DNA of 64,000 nucleotides from Streptomyces sp. NBC_00162 (GTDB taxonomy: Bacteria > Actinomycetota > Actinomycetes > Streptomycetales > Streptomycetaceae), in assembly GCF_024611995.1 (NCBI RefSeq), contig NZ_CP102509.1:2604001-2668000 (forward strand), read 5' to 3'. Under the pieces are notes generated by a model. It was not told where the DNA came from. It saw only the letters and a list, made by a program, of their open reading frames with translations, and searched no databases. The position numbers were made by a program, and so were the translations under genes. Below are positions 1 to 8,190 of the stretch, piece by piece (within the stretch, counting starts at the first letter, position 1; each line of letters opens with the position of its first letter).

Positions 1-1
1 G

Positions 2-637
2 CAGGCGGCGGCGGCGCTTGCCGCGGCCCGGCTCCAGGAGTTGCTCGGCCCCGGTCTCGAACACGCGGGGGCCGCCGGGAACGGGCTGCTCGCCGGGCTC
101 GTACGGGCGGCACAGGAGGCCTCCTGGACCCGGACGGCTCCGCTGCTGGCCAACGCGGTCGGGTTCCTGTCCCAGACGTACGACGCCACGGCCGGGCTGA
201 TCGGGAACACGCTGCTCGCGCTGGCCCGGGGTGAGGAGACCCCGAAGACCCCGGCCGCGTGGGAGCGGTTCGTACGGGAGGTGGCCCGGCACGACGCGCC
301 GATCCAGAACACCCGCCGCTTCGCCGCCGAGCCGTTCCGGCACGGTGCTGCCGAGGTCGCGCCGGGCGAGCAGGTGCTGGTGCTGCTCGCCGCCGCCAAC
401 CGGGACCCGGCGGTCAACCCCGATCCGCACGCCTTCCGGCCCGGCCGCGAGGCGCCGGTGGTCTTCACCTTCGGCGCCTCCGCCCACCAGTGTCCCGGAG
501 GGAGCCTGGCGGTGGCGATAGCCGGGGCGGTCGTCGGGACGCTGCTGGACTCCGGGTTCGACCCGGCGCGGCTGTCGTCCGGGCCGGCCGAAGTGACGTA
601 CCGGCGGCTGGCCAACGCCCGGATCCCGGTGCTGTAG
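2..637 (+). CDS. Cytochrome P450, C-terminal part (5' end outside window)
   Basis: The reading frame is open from the window edge, so only about the last 211 residues of a P450 are visible. The K-helix ExxR appears as EVAR, and the heme loop FTFGASAHQCPGG has its ligand cysteine encoded at 491-493. The I helix lies at or before the window start. It is probably a soluble bacterial class I P450 that oxidises a pathway intermediate. It is the first visible gene of the + strand hydrazine cluster and is separated from the next gene by 111 bp. Its substrate cannot be read from the sequence. Confidence 0.9.
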   Translation, partial: QAAAALAAARLQELLGPGLEHAGAAGNGLLAGLVRAAQEASWTRTAPLLANAVGFLSQTYDATAGLIGNTLLALARGEETPKTPAAWERFVREVARHDAPIQNTRRFAAEPFRHGAAEVAPGEQVLVLLAAANRDPAVNPDPHAFRPGREAPVVFTFGASAHQCPGGSLAVAIAGAVVGTLLDSGFDPARLSSGPAEVTYRRLANARIPVL

Positions 638-748
638 CGGCGCGATCCGCCCGGCTCAGTGAGCACACACAAGGCTACCGCCTGCCCATTTTCACCGAAC
701 TTATCGCCGTAAGTCGGCAGTTCTTCTCATGAGGGAGAAAAGGCATCG

Positions 749-1840
749 ATGTCGAATAATCCGCACCTTTGGATGCGGGCGGAATCCCGGCCGAGCGAGC
801 GCCGCGCGCCCCTCGTCCCCGAGGATGCCGCGCGCCTGGTGGCCCAGGGCGTCGAGATCACCGTGGAGGAGTCGGCGCAGCGCGCCTTCCCCCTCGACGA
901 CTACCTCGCCGCAGGCTGCCACGCAGCCCCGGCGGGCAGCTGGACCGATGCGCCTGGCGGTGCCCACGTCCTGGGCCTCAAGGAGCTCCCTGACGGCCCC
1001 GCGGAACTGACCCACCGTCACATCTACTTCGGCCACGCCTACAAGGGACAGACCGGCGCGAGCGAGTTGCTCGCCCGGTTCACGGCGGGCGGCGGCTCGC
1101 TCCTCGACCTGGAGTACCTGACCGACGACACCGGCCGGCGGCTGGCGGCCTTCGGCTACTGGGCGGGCTACGTCGGAGCGGCGCTGGCCGTACTGCACCG
1201 GCGCGGGCGGCTGCGGACCCCGCTGACCCCGACCGGCCTTGACGCGCTGAACGCCCTGCTGAACGAGCCCGGTGAGAACGGGAGCGCGCTGGTGATCGGC
1301 GCCCTCGGCCGCAGCGGCCGCGGCGCGTGCGACGCCCTGGCCAAGGCCGGACTCACCCCCACCCGGTGGGACATCGCGGAGACGGCCACGCTGGACCGCG
1401 CGGCCCTGCTCGACCACGACATCCTCGTCAACACCGTCCTGATGAACCGGCCCACGCCGCCGTTCCTGACCCACGCGGACCTCGACGGCCCCCGGCGCCT
1501 CTCCGTGGTATCGGACGTCACCTGTGACGTGACCTCGGCGTGCAACGTCCTGCCGGTCTACACCGAACTCACCGACTGGGACCGGCCGGTACGCCGCCTG
1601 CGCGAAGGCGACCGGCCGGCCGACCTCATCGCCATCGACAATCTGCCCTCGCTGCTTCCGGTGGAGGCCAGCCGCGCCTTCTCGGCGGAGCTGTGGCCCC
1701 TCCTGGCGAACCTGGGCGGGACGGATCCGGTCTGGGCGCGCTGCCTGGGCGTGTTCGAGACCGCCGTCGCCGGGACCGGGACCTCGGACGACGACGACAG
1801 CCAGGCCCCTGAAGGCAAGGAGTACGCCGATGCCCGCTGA
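749..1840 (+). CDS. Saccharopine dehydrogenase (lysine-forming, Lys1-like)
   Basis: A 363-residue protein matching the NAD-dependent, L-lysine-forming saccharopine dehydrogenases in length (yeast Lys1 is about 373). The motif GLKE puts a lysine at 78 and YFGHAYKGQ a histidine at 96, corresponding to the Lys1 catalytic Lys/His pair. A Rossmann-type segment (SALVIGALGRSGRG) follows near residue 180. The normal reaction interconverts saccharopine with lysine plus 2-oxoglutarate. The ATG has a purine-rich upstream AAAAGG, and the 3' end overlaps the next gene, a Lys9-like dehydrogenase, by 11 nt. Such a pair is unusual in Streptomyces, which makes lysine by the diaminopimelate route. In a lysine-consuming hydrazine cluster it may regenerate lysine (inference), or act on a saccharopine-like hydrazine. 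Confidence 0.85.
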   Translation: MSNNPHLWMRAESRPSERRAPLVPEDAARLVAQGVEITVEESAQRAFPLDDYLAAGCHAAPAGSWTDAPGGAHVLGLKELPDGPAELTHRHIYFGHAYKGQTGASELLARFTAGGGSLLDLEYLTDDTGRRLAAFGYWAGYVGAALAVLHRRGRLRTPLTPTGLDALNALLNEPGENGSALVIGALGRSGRGACDALAKAGLTPTRWDIAETATLDRAALLDHDILVNTVLMNRPTPPFLTHADLDGPRRLSVVSDVTCDVTSACNVLPVYTELTDWDRPVRRLREGDRPADLIAIDNLPSLLPVEASRAFSAELWPLLANLGGTDPVWARCLGVFETAVAGTGTSDDDDSQAPEGKEYADAR

Positions 1841-3026
1841 CCGGATATCGCCTGCCCCGGTGCCCGCGAGCGGCACCGTCCACTGGATAGGCACCGGCCT
1901 CTCGACCGGCCGCAGCGGCCTCGGGCTGCTGTGCGCACAGGCCGACCGGGTCGTGCTGTGGGACCGTACGGCCGAGCGCGCCGCCGACCGGCTCGCCGCC
2001 CTGGACCTGACCGGCCGCGCCGGGGTACGGGCCCTGACGGACGGGGCCCTGGAAGCCGAGGTGGGTGCCGGGGACGTGATCGTGTCGATGCTGCCCGCCG
2101 CCGAACACCCGCGGCTGCTGCGCCTCGCCATCGACCGCCGGGCCCACTTCGCCTGCACGAGCTATGTCTCCGAGGAGATCGCCGAGCTCGCGGAGCGTGC
2201 CGCCGAGGTAGGCGTCGTGGTGCTGACCGAGGCCGGACTCGACCCGGGAATCGACCACCTGATGGCCCATCTGCTGGTCTCAAGAGCCCGTGAGGCGATC
2301 GGGGACACCGCCGAGTCGGTCGACTTCACTTCCTACTGCGGCGGCATCCCGGCCGTTCCCAACGAGTTCCGCTACCGCTTCAGCTGGGCGCCGTACGGCG
2401 TACTCGCGGCTCTTGGCTCCGCCGCGCGCCATATCGCCGGGGGCGTCGAGAGCACCGCCCAGCGCCCGTGGGAGGCCACCGCGGCCTACCGCCTGGGCGC
2501 CGAGGACTTCGAGGTCTACCCCAACCGCGACAGCGTGCCCTTCGTGTCCCAGTACGCAATCCCCGAAGGCTGGCGTCTGCGTACCTTCGTCCGCGGCACC
2601 CTGCGCAACGCCGGCTGGCGCGACGCCTGGGAACCGGTCTTCCGCGTGGTGGGCTCCGGTGACCAGATAGAGGTCCGCCGGCTCGCGAAGGAGCTGGCCG
2701 AACGCCACCCGACCACCGAGGCCGACCGCGACCGCGTGGTGCTGTCCGTCGCGCTGGACGTGCGCGCCTCGGACGGGAAGCGCTGGCAGGGCTCGTACCT
2801 GATGGACCTGACGGGCGAGCGGTCGGAGAGCGCGATGGCCCGCGCCGTGTCGCTGCCGGTCGCCTACGGAGTCACCCGGCTGCTGGCGGGGGCGCTGCCC
2901 CCCGGTCTGCACCGCGCCGGCCAGTCCGGCGAGGAGGCCGCCCCCTGGATGGCGTTCCTGGACTCCAACGGCCTGGGCAGCGCGTTCGCCGAAACCGTCC
3001 CCACCCCTCGAGGAGCCGACGCATGA
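1830..3026 (+). CDS. Saccharopine dehydrogenase (glutamate-forming, Lys9-like)
   Basis: A 398-residue NAD(P)-binding saccharopine dehydrogenase of the glutamate-forming class. The N-terminal Rossmann motif is GTGLSTGRSGLG, and the family signature GGIPAVPNEFRYRFSW followed by PYGVL lies near residue 170. The family normally joins aminoadipate semialdehyde and glutamate to saccharopine, or the reverse. It overlaps the Lys1-like gene by 11 nt, and its TGA overlaps the next ATG as ATGA, so the two enzymes are translationally coupled. Together they would convert the aminoadipate semialdehyde released by the flavoenzyme at 7084 back to lysine. An alternative is oxidation of the N6-(carboxymethylamino)lysine intermediate, which resembles saccharopine in shape. 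Family call is firm; the role is inferred. Confidence 0.85.
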   Translation: MPADRISPAPVPASGTVHWIGTGLSTGRSGLGLLCAQADRVVLWDRTAERAADRLAALDLTGRAGVRALTDGALEAEVGAGDVIVSMLPAAEHPRLLRLAIDRRAHFACTSYVSEEIAELAERAAEVGVVVLTEAGLDPGIDHLMAHLLVSRAREAIGDTAESVDFTSYCGGIPAVPNEFRYRFSWAPYGVLAALGSAARHIAGGVESTAQRPWEATAAYRLGAEDFEVYPNRDSVPFVSQYAIPEGWRLRTFVRGTLRNAGWRDAWEPVFRVVGSGDQIEVRRLAKELAERHPTTEADRDRVVLSVALDVRASDGKRWQGSYLMDLTGERSESAMARAVSLPVAYGVTRLLAGALPPGLHRAGQSGEEAAPWMAFLDSNGLGSAFAETVPTPRGADA

Positions 3027-4390
3027 CCACCGCAACTGACCCCGAACCCGCTGTGGAGGCCGGTTCCGAGGCCGCGCCCGAGGCCTTCGTCCTCACCGGT
3101 GCCTTCTGGGTCGTGTGCCGTAACCCCCGCTACCTGGCGGAGCTTGCCGCGCGGGGCCTGAAGATCCTGCTCATCACTCCGGCGGGCTACCGTGAGGCCG
3201 CGGAAGCCGCCCGCAAGGACCCGGAGCACCCGGCGTCCCTCCTCGACGGCATCGCCTTCGTGGACGGCTCCCTCGACCAGGAGGGATCGTTCCTGCCGGG
3301 GTTCATCGCCCGCGCCCGCGTCTGGAGGCAGCAGTACACGATCGTCGGGGCGTACGCGGTCGGCGAGACACTGGTGGAGCCGACCGGCCTGCTGGGCGAC
3401 GCGCTCGGCCTGCGGGGCCCAGGACTGCGGGCGACCCGCGCCTGCCGCAGCAAGTACCTGCAGCGCTGGTACCTGGACGAGTTCAGCCCTGCCTCCCTGG
3501 TGATCCCGCCGGGGGAGCGCGAGGACACCGCCCTCGACGGGCTGCCGTACCCGGTGGTGGCCAAGCCCGCCACCCGCCACTCCAGTTCGGGTGTGGTGAC
3601 CGTCGCGGACGCGGCGGAGCTGCGGGCCGAGCTGGCCGGCTACCCCGAGTACGAGACCCTGCTGGTCGAGCAGAAGATCGAGGGCCACGAGTACTCGGTC
3701 GAGAGCCTGGTGCAGGGCGGCGAGATCGTCTTCGCCTCGGTCACGAGCAAGGAGACCACCGAGTCGGACGCCCGCTCCTTCGTGGAACTGTCCCACTCGG
3801 TCCCGAGCGCCCGCCCCGGCGTGGACGACGGACTGCTGGACGCCAACCGGCGGTTGCTGCAGACCCTCGGCTTCCGTGACGGCATCGCCCACGCCGAGTG
3901 GCGGACGGGCGTGGACGGGCGGCCTTACCTGATGGAGGTCGCCGCCCGGACGCCGGGTGACGGTCTGCTCGCGCTGTACCACCTGGCCACCGGCCGGCCC
4001 CTGGAGCCCGAGATCGTCAAGATCGCGCTGGGCGAGCCCGCCGACTACCCGGCGCCGCGCCGCTGGACCCGCCAGGTCTACCTGGACCACACACCCGGCA
4101 CCCTGGAGAACGTCTCCGTCGACTGGCCGGGGATCACCCCCGTCTGGGTCGGCGAGGGCGGGATCTGGCCGGAGATCACCCCGGGCGCCGCCGGCGAGCC
4201 GGCCGCGCTGCGCGCGGTACTGGTGCTGAAGGAGAAGGGGGCCGAGCTGACCCCGCTGGCCAGCTCCGACGACCGGGCGGTCACCTTCCTCATCGACGCC
4301 CCCTCCGCCGGAGAGCTGGACGACCTGGAGCGCCGGGTCCGCGCCGCGGTGACGCTGACCGTGGGGACGGTGGACGGACATGGCCTCTGA
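3023..4390 (+). CDS. ATP-grasp carboxylate-amine ligase
   Basis: A 455-residue ATP-grasp protein. Ligase features include YPVVAKPATRHSSSGV (ATP-binding lysine and flexible loop, about residues 173-190), TLLVEQKIEGHEYSVESL, and the metal-binding strand YLMEVAARTPGDGL near 305. These enzymes activate a carboxylate as acyl phosphate and join it to an amine. The protein resembles the carnosine synthase/dipeptide-ligase branch more than carboxylases. It starts at the ATGA overlap with the Lys9-like gene and runs 11 nt into the transporter gene. A plausible role is making an amide or hydrazide bond in the product, or capping an amino acid. The substrates are unknown. Confidence 0.8.
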   Translation: MTTATDPEPAVEAGSEAAPEAFVLTGAFWVVCRNPRYLAELAARGLKILLITPAGYREAAEAARKDPEHPASLLDGIAFVDGSLDQEGSFLPGFIARARVWRQQYTIVGAYAVGETLVEPTGLLGDALGLRGPGLRATRACRSKYLQRWYLDEFSPASLVIPPGEREDTALDGLPYPVVAKPATRHSSSGVVTVADAAELRAELAGYPEYETLLVEQKIEGHEYSVESLVQGGEIVFASVTSKETTESDARSFVELSHSVPSARPGVDDGLLDANRRLLQTLGFRDGIAHAEWRTGVDGRPYLMEVAARTPGDGLLALYHLATGRPLEPEIVKIALGEPADYPAPRRWTRQVYLDHTPGTLENVSVDWPGITPVWVGEGGIWPEITPGAAGEPAALRAVLVLKEKGAELTPLASSDDRAVTFLIDAPSAGELDDLERRVRAAVTLTVGTVDGHGL

Positions 4391-5687
4391 CACCGTCACC
4401 GAGACTGCGGACGCCGGCACCGGCGAGGAGGAGAAGGCGCGACGGGCCACCGTCTGGGGCACCTTCCGCGAGGCCCCGCTCCCGGTGAAGACCGTCCTCG
4501 CCGGGGTCCTGGTCAACCGCCTCAGCGGCTTCCTCCAGGTCTTCCTCGTCCTGTTCCTCACCGCCAAGGGCTACTCCGACGGCAGCACCGTCCTGGCCCT
4601 CGGCGTCTACGGGGCGGGTGCCGTCGCCGGCTCGCTGATCGGCGGCACCCTGGCGGACCGGATGGGCGTACGCAACGCCACGGTCGTCTCGATGGGCAGC
4701 ACCAGCGTGCTCACCGCCGCTCTGCTCTACGTGCCGAGCTTCCCGGCGCTGCTCGCCGCGATCGCCCTGGTGAGCCTCGGCTCGCAGCTCTTCCGGCCGG
4801 CTTCGGCGACACTGCTGGCCGAACTGACCGCCGAGAACCGGCAGGTCATGATCTTCGCGATGTACCGTTTCGGCCTCAACCTGGGCGCGACGGCCGCACC
4901 GCTGGTCGGCTTCGCCCTCTACAACGCGGGCGGCCACGGGTACACCCTGCTGTTCTGGGGCGAGGCCGTGATCGCCCTGGTGTACGCGGTGTTCGCGTGG
5001 GCGACACTGCCGGCCCGGGTCGGTGCCGCCCCGGCCGGTGCCGCGGCGGACCCGGACGGGGCGCCGGGCGGCTACGCGGCGGTGATCCGTGACCGGCGGT
5101 ACCTGCTGTACCTGATCGCTGCCTTCTGCCACGCGGCCGTGTACATGCAGTACCTGTCCACTTTGCCGCTGTACATGAAGGACGAGGGGCTGGCGCTCTT
5201 CTGGTACACCTTCGCCGTCTCCCTCAACGGGTTCATCGTCATCGCCTTCGAGCTGCTGCTCACCAAGCTCTCGCAGGAGTGGCCGCTGAAGGTGACGATC
5301 GGTCTGGGATTCGCCCTGGTCGGTGCCGGCGTGGCCTTCTACGGTCTGCCCATCGGACCCGCCGCCGTGATCGTCGGCACGCTCATCTGGTCGATCGGCG
5401 AGATCGTCGGCGGCCCGGCGGTGTTCGCCTATCCGGCGACCGCGGGCCCGGCGCGGCTGCGCTCCCGGTACATCGGCAGCTTCCAGTTCATGTTCGGTCT
5501 GGGCACCGCCGTGGGTCCGATGATCGGCAGCTGGCTCTTCCTCCGGCTGGACGGTCTCGTCTGGCCCGTGGTGGCCATGGGGTCGCTGCTGGCGACGGTC
5601 TTCGGGCTGATCGCCGTACGCCGTCCCGAACCTTCGCCCGCCAGGACGGCGAGTCCGGCGCAGGCCCCGTCCCCCGCGCAGGTGTGA
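4380..5687 (+). CDS. MFS transporter, probable product exporter
   Basis: A 435-residue, twelve-helix major facilitator protein. A hydrophilic N-terminus of about 30 residues is followed by alternating hydrophobic segments. The cytoplasmic loop-2 motif appears as GGTLADRMGVRNA, and a central hydrophilic loop (around residues 205-235) divides the two six-helix halves. The hydrophilic C-terminal tail is rich in Ser, Pro and Ala. It overlaps the ATP-grasp gene by 11 nt. Its place inside the biosynthetic operon suggests export of the product, which would also give self-resistance. Substrate inferred from context only. Confidence 0.85.
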   Translation: MASDTVTETADAGTGEEEKARRATVWGTFREAPLPVKTVLAGVLVNRLSGFLQVFLVLFLTAKGYSDGSTVLALGVYGAGAVAGSLIGGTLADRMGVRNATVVSMGSTSVLTAALLYVPSFPALLAAIALVSLGSQLFRPASATLLAELTAENRQVMIFAMYRFGLNLGATAAPLVGFALYNAGGHGYTLLFWGEAVIALVYAVFAWATLPARVGAAPAGAAADPDGAPGGYAAVIRDRRYLLYLIAAFCHAAVYMQYLSTLPLYMKDEGLALFWYTFAVSLNGFIVIAFELLLTKLSQEWPLKVTIGLGFALVGAGVAFYGLPIGPAAVIVGTLIWSIGEIVGGPAVFAYPATAGPARLRSRYIGSFQFMFGLGTAVGPMIGSWLFLRLDGLVWPVVAMGSLLATVFGLIAVRRPEPSPARTASPAQAPSPAQV

Positions 5688-5776
5688 GCCGCATTGACCC
5701 CCACCACCGCACCTACCGCCCTCATCAGCACGACTCGGCCGGTCAGCCACCGGCACGCCTCGAAGGAGAGGACCGT

Positions 5777-7096
5777 ATGAACACCAATCACGTCCGTCCC
5801 GAGTCCGACCACTACCGCTGCATCGGCATCGGAGTGGGCCCCGCGAACCTGAGCCTGGCATCACTGCTCCACGGTCGCCCGGAGGTGAACAACCTCTTCA
5901 TCGACCGGAAGGAAGCCTTCGGCTGGCACGACAACCAGCAGATACCCGGCGCCACCCTGCAGGTCTCGATGTTCAAGGACCTGGTCAGCCTCGCCGACCC
6001 GCAGAGCCCCTTCTCCTTCCTGTCCTACCTGCACGACCAGGGCCGGGTGTACCACTTCCTCAACGCCCAGTTCGCCGACGTACCGCGCCTGGAGTTCCGC
6101 AACTACCTGGCCTGGGCCTCCCGGCGCAACCCGAACGTCGTCTTCGGCGAGACGGTGCAGGAGGTCGGCTTCGACGAGGTCTTCACCCTGCGCACCGACC
6201 GTCGCACGGTGACGGCCGACAACATCGTCGTCGGCGTGGGCAACCAGCCCTGGGTCCCGCCGCAGGGCACGCTCGGTGCCACCCAGTTCCACGTCAACGA
6301 CTACGTCGAGGCGGCCCGGAACCTGGGCGGCAAAAGGGTCGTCGTGGTCGGCGGCGGACAGTCCGGCGCCGAGGCGTTCCTGGACCTGATCTCCCGGTCC
6401 GGCACTGAAATGCCGCGCCGCGTCTCCTGGATCTCGCGCCGCCGCAACTACTTCCCGATCGACGACTCACCCTTCACCAACGACTACTACATGCCGTCCC
6501 ACTCGGACTACTTCTACGGCCTGGGCCCGGAGGCCCGCGCCACCTTCAACGCCCAGCACGTCCTCAGCAGCGACGGCATCTCGGAGTCCACGCTGCGCGA
6601 CGTCTACCAGGCCGTCTACGTCCACCGCTTCGTGGAGGGCAACAGCGACCTCGTCGGGCTGCACCCGAACCGCGACGTCGTCGCGGTCGAGGAGAGCCCC
6701 GTCGGAGGCTGGGACCTGACCGTCCGGCACAACGACGAACCCGGCGCCCCCGCCGAGCACTTCGACGCCGACGTCGTCGTCTGGGCAACCGGCTTCCGGC
6801 CGGCCCGGATGGACTTCCTCGCACCGATCGCGGACCGGCTGGAGCGCGACGGGGACGAGCTGCGCATCGACGAGGACTTCGCGGTGCGCTGGGACGGCCC
6901 GGCCGACCGCAGCATCTTCGTCCAGAACGCCGCGCGCGGGCAGCGCGGCCTGGCCGACCCCAACCTCAGCCTGAACGCCTGGCGCAGCCGGCGCATCGCG
7001 GACAGGCTGTGCGGGGTCCGTACCGACGAGCAGCTGGCGTCCTTCATCGAGTGGTCCGCCAAGTCCCCCGAGGCGAGCGCCGCATGGAGCGCGTGA
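5777..7096 (+). CDS. L-lysine N6-monooxygenase (N6-hydroxylysine-forming)
   Basis: A 439-residue flavin N-monooxygenase of the lysine/ornithine hydroxylase family, the usual length. The FAD motif is GIGVGPANLSLASLL near residue 16, the NADPH motif VVVVGGGQSGAEAF near 185, and the C-terminal ATGFRPA motif near 340. The open frame extends far upstream, but ATG 5777 is chosen because GAAGGAGAGG sits just before it and the FAD motif falls where expected. The enzyme should make N6-hydroxylysine, the first step of lysine-dependent hydrazine synthesis (Spb38 in s56-p1, Tri26 in triacsin). A siderophore role is unlikely because no hydroxamate acyltransferase or IucA/C synthetase is present and a cupin-MetRS gene lies immediately downstream. 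Confidence 0.92.
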   Translation: MNTNHVRPESDHYRCIGIGVGPANLSLASLLHGRPEVNNLFIDRKEAFGWHDNQQIPGATLQVSMFKDLVSLADPQSPFSFLSYLHDQGRVYHFLNAQFADVPRLEFRNYLAWASRRNPNVVFGETVQEVGFDEVFTLRTDRRTVTADNIVVGVGNQPWVPPQGTLGATQFHVNDYVEAARNLGGKRVVVVGGGQSGAEAFLDLISRSGTEMPRRVSWISRRRNYFPIDDSPFTNDYYMPSHSDYFYGLGPEARATFNAQHVLSSDGISESTLRDVYQAVYVHRFVEGNSDLVGLHPNRDVVAVEESPVGGWDLTVRHNDEPGAPAEHFDADVVVWATGFRPARMDFLAPIADRLERDGDELRIDEDFAVRWDGPADRSIFVQNAARGQRGLADPNLSLNAWRSRRIADRLCGVRTDEQLASFIEWSAKSPEASAAWSA

Positions 7097-8190
7097 CGAT
7101 CCCGCCGCGGCAGCGGCAGGACCCGGCGGCGTACGACGTGGCGGTGGTCGGCGGCGGTGTCCTCGGCCTCAGCATCGCCCAGGAGTTCCTCTCCCGGGAG
7201 CCGCAGGCACGCGTGGTGGTCCTGGAGCGGGACGCGGTCGGCAGCGGTGCCACCCGCCGCTCGGCGGGTCTGCACTTCCCGCGTGGCTCCTCGCACCGGA
7301 TCCGCGAGATGGCGGCCCTCAGCCAGGAGCGCTACGCGGCGCTCAAGGCGGCCCGCCCCGAACTGCCGATCCACAGCCTGGACATGACGGTGGTGGCACC
7401 TGCTTCGGCACAGGCGCGGCTGGAGGAGACCTACCTGCCGCAGGCGCGGCTGCGGCCCGTCCGGGAAGTGGCCGGCAAGACGGCCCTGCTGCCGGAGGGC
7501 ACCGCCGCCTGGGAGGGCGACGGCTGCCAGTACGCGGACGTCCAGGCCCTCACCCAGCAGCTGGCACGCGATCTGCGCCGGACCGTGGAGTTCCGCGAGG
7601 GGGTCGAGGTCACCGCGGTGACACCCGGCGCCGACTCGGTGGAGCTCTCCCTGAGCACGGGCGTCCCGCTCCACGCCGGACAGGTGGTCCTGGCGCCTGG
7701 TCCCTGGCTCGCGGCCCCCGCGTGGAAGGATCTCGTATCCCCGCTCGGAGCCCGGGTGAAGAAGATCGTGGCCCTGCACATCGAGGTCCCGCCCTCCGTG
7801 GGCGACCGGGCGGTGGTCTTCCAGGACGAGGACGCCTTCCTGCTGCCGTACCACGAGCGCGGGCACTGGCTGTTCAGCTACACCTGCCAGGAATGGGATG
7901 TCGATCCGGACACCGTCGCGACGAGCCTGACCCCCGCCGACCGGGACGCGGCCCTCGCCGTCCTGGCCCGCTACGCACCCCACTTGATCGAGCACTGCGT
8001 CTCCGGGCGCGTCTTCTGCGACGCGTACGGCCCTGACTTCGAGCCGCTCGTCCGCCCGCTCACGGCCGACGGCCGAGTGGTGTTCGCGGGCGCCGCCAGT
8101 GGCTCCGGGTACCGGCTGGCCCCTGCCATCGCGGCGGAGACCGCGCATCTGCTCTTCACTCCGTCCCCCGGAAAGGACGACGTTTCGTGA
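7084..8190 (+). CDS. FAD-dependent DAO-type oxidoreductase (hydrazinoacetate-releasing type)
   Basis: A 368-residue D-amino-acid-oxidase-fold flavoprotein. The dinucleotide motif VAVVGGGVLGLSIAQEF lies at about residues 19-35, and the C-terminal FAD motif is FAGAASGSGYRLAPAIA. ATG 7084 is chosen; GTG 7093, overlapping the hydroxylase TGA, is an alternative start. The gene lies between the lysine hydroxylase and the cupin-MetRS gene, as with spb39 and tri27. In those pathways the enzyme oxidises N6-(carboxymethylamino)lysine, and hydrolysis then gives hydrazinoacetate and 2-aminoadipate 6-semialdehyde. The family is clear; the reaction is inferred from gene order. Confidence 0.85.
   Translation: MERVTIPPRQRQDPAAYDVAVVGGGVLGLSIAQEFLSREPQARVVVLERDAVGSGATRRSAGLHFPRGSSHRIREMAALSQERYAALKAARPELPIHSLDMTVVAPASAQARLEETYLPQARLRPVREVAGKTALLPEGTAAWEGDGCQYADVQALTQQLARDLRRTVEFREGVEVTAVTPGADSVELSLSTGVPLHAGQVVLAPGPWLAAPAWKDLVSPLGARVKKIVALHIEVPPSVGDRAVVFQDEDAFLLPYHERGHWLFSYTCQEWDVDPDTVATSLTPADRDAALAVLARYAPHLIEHCVSGRVFCDAYGPDFEPLVRPLTADGRVVFAGAASGSGYRLAPAIAAETAHLLFTPSPGKDDVS

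Noticed and set aside
2864..5864. Long - strand frames opposite the ATP-grasp and MFS genes
   Set aside because: Same GC-bias artefact; the + strand frames carry clear ligase and transporter motifs.
5777..7096. Siderophore (hydroxamate) interpretation of the lysine hydroxylase
   Set aside because: No N-acyltransferase of the hydroxamate type, no IucA/C synthetase and no ferric transport genes nearby; the neighbours match hydrazine clusters.
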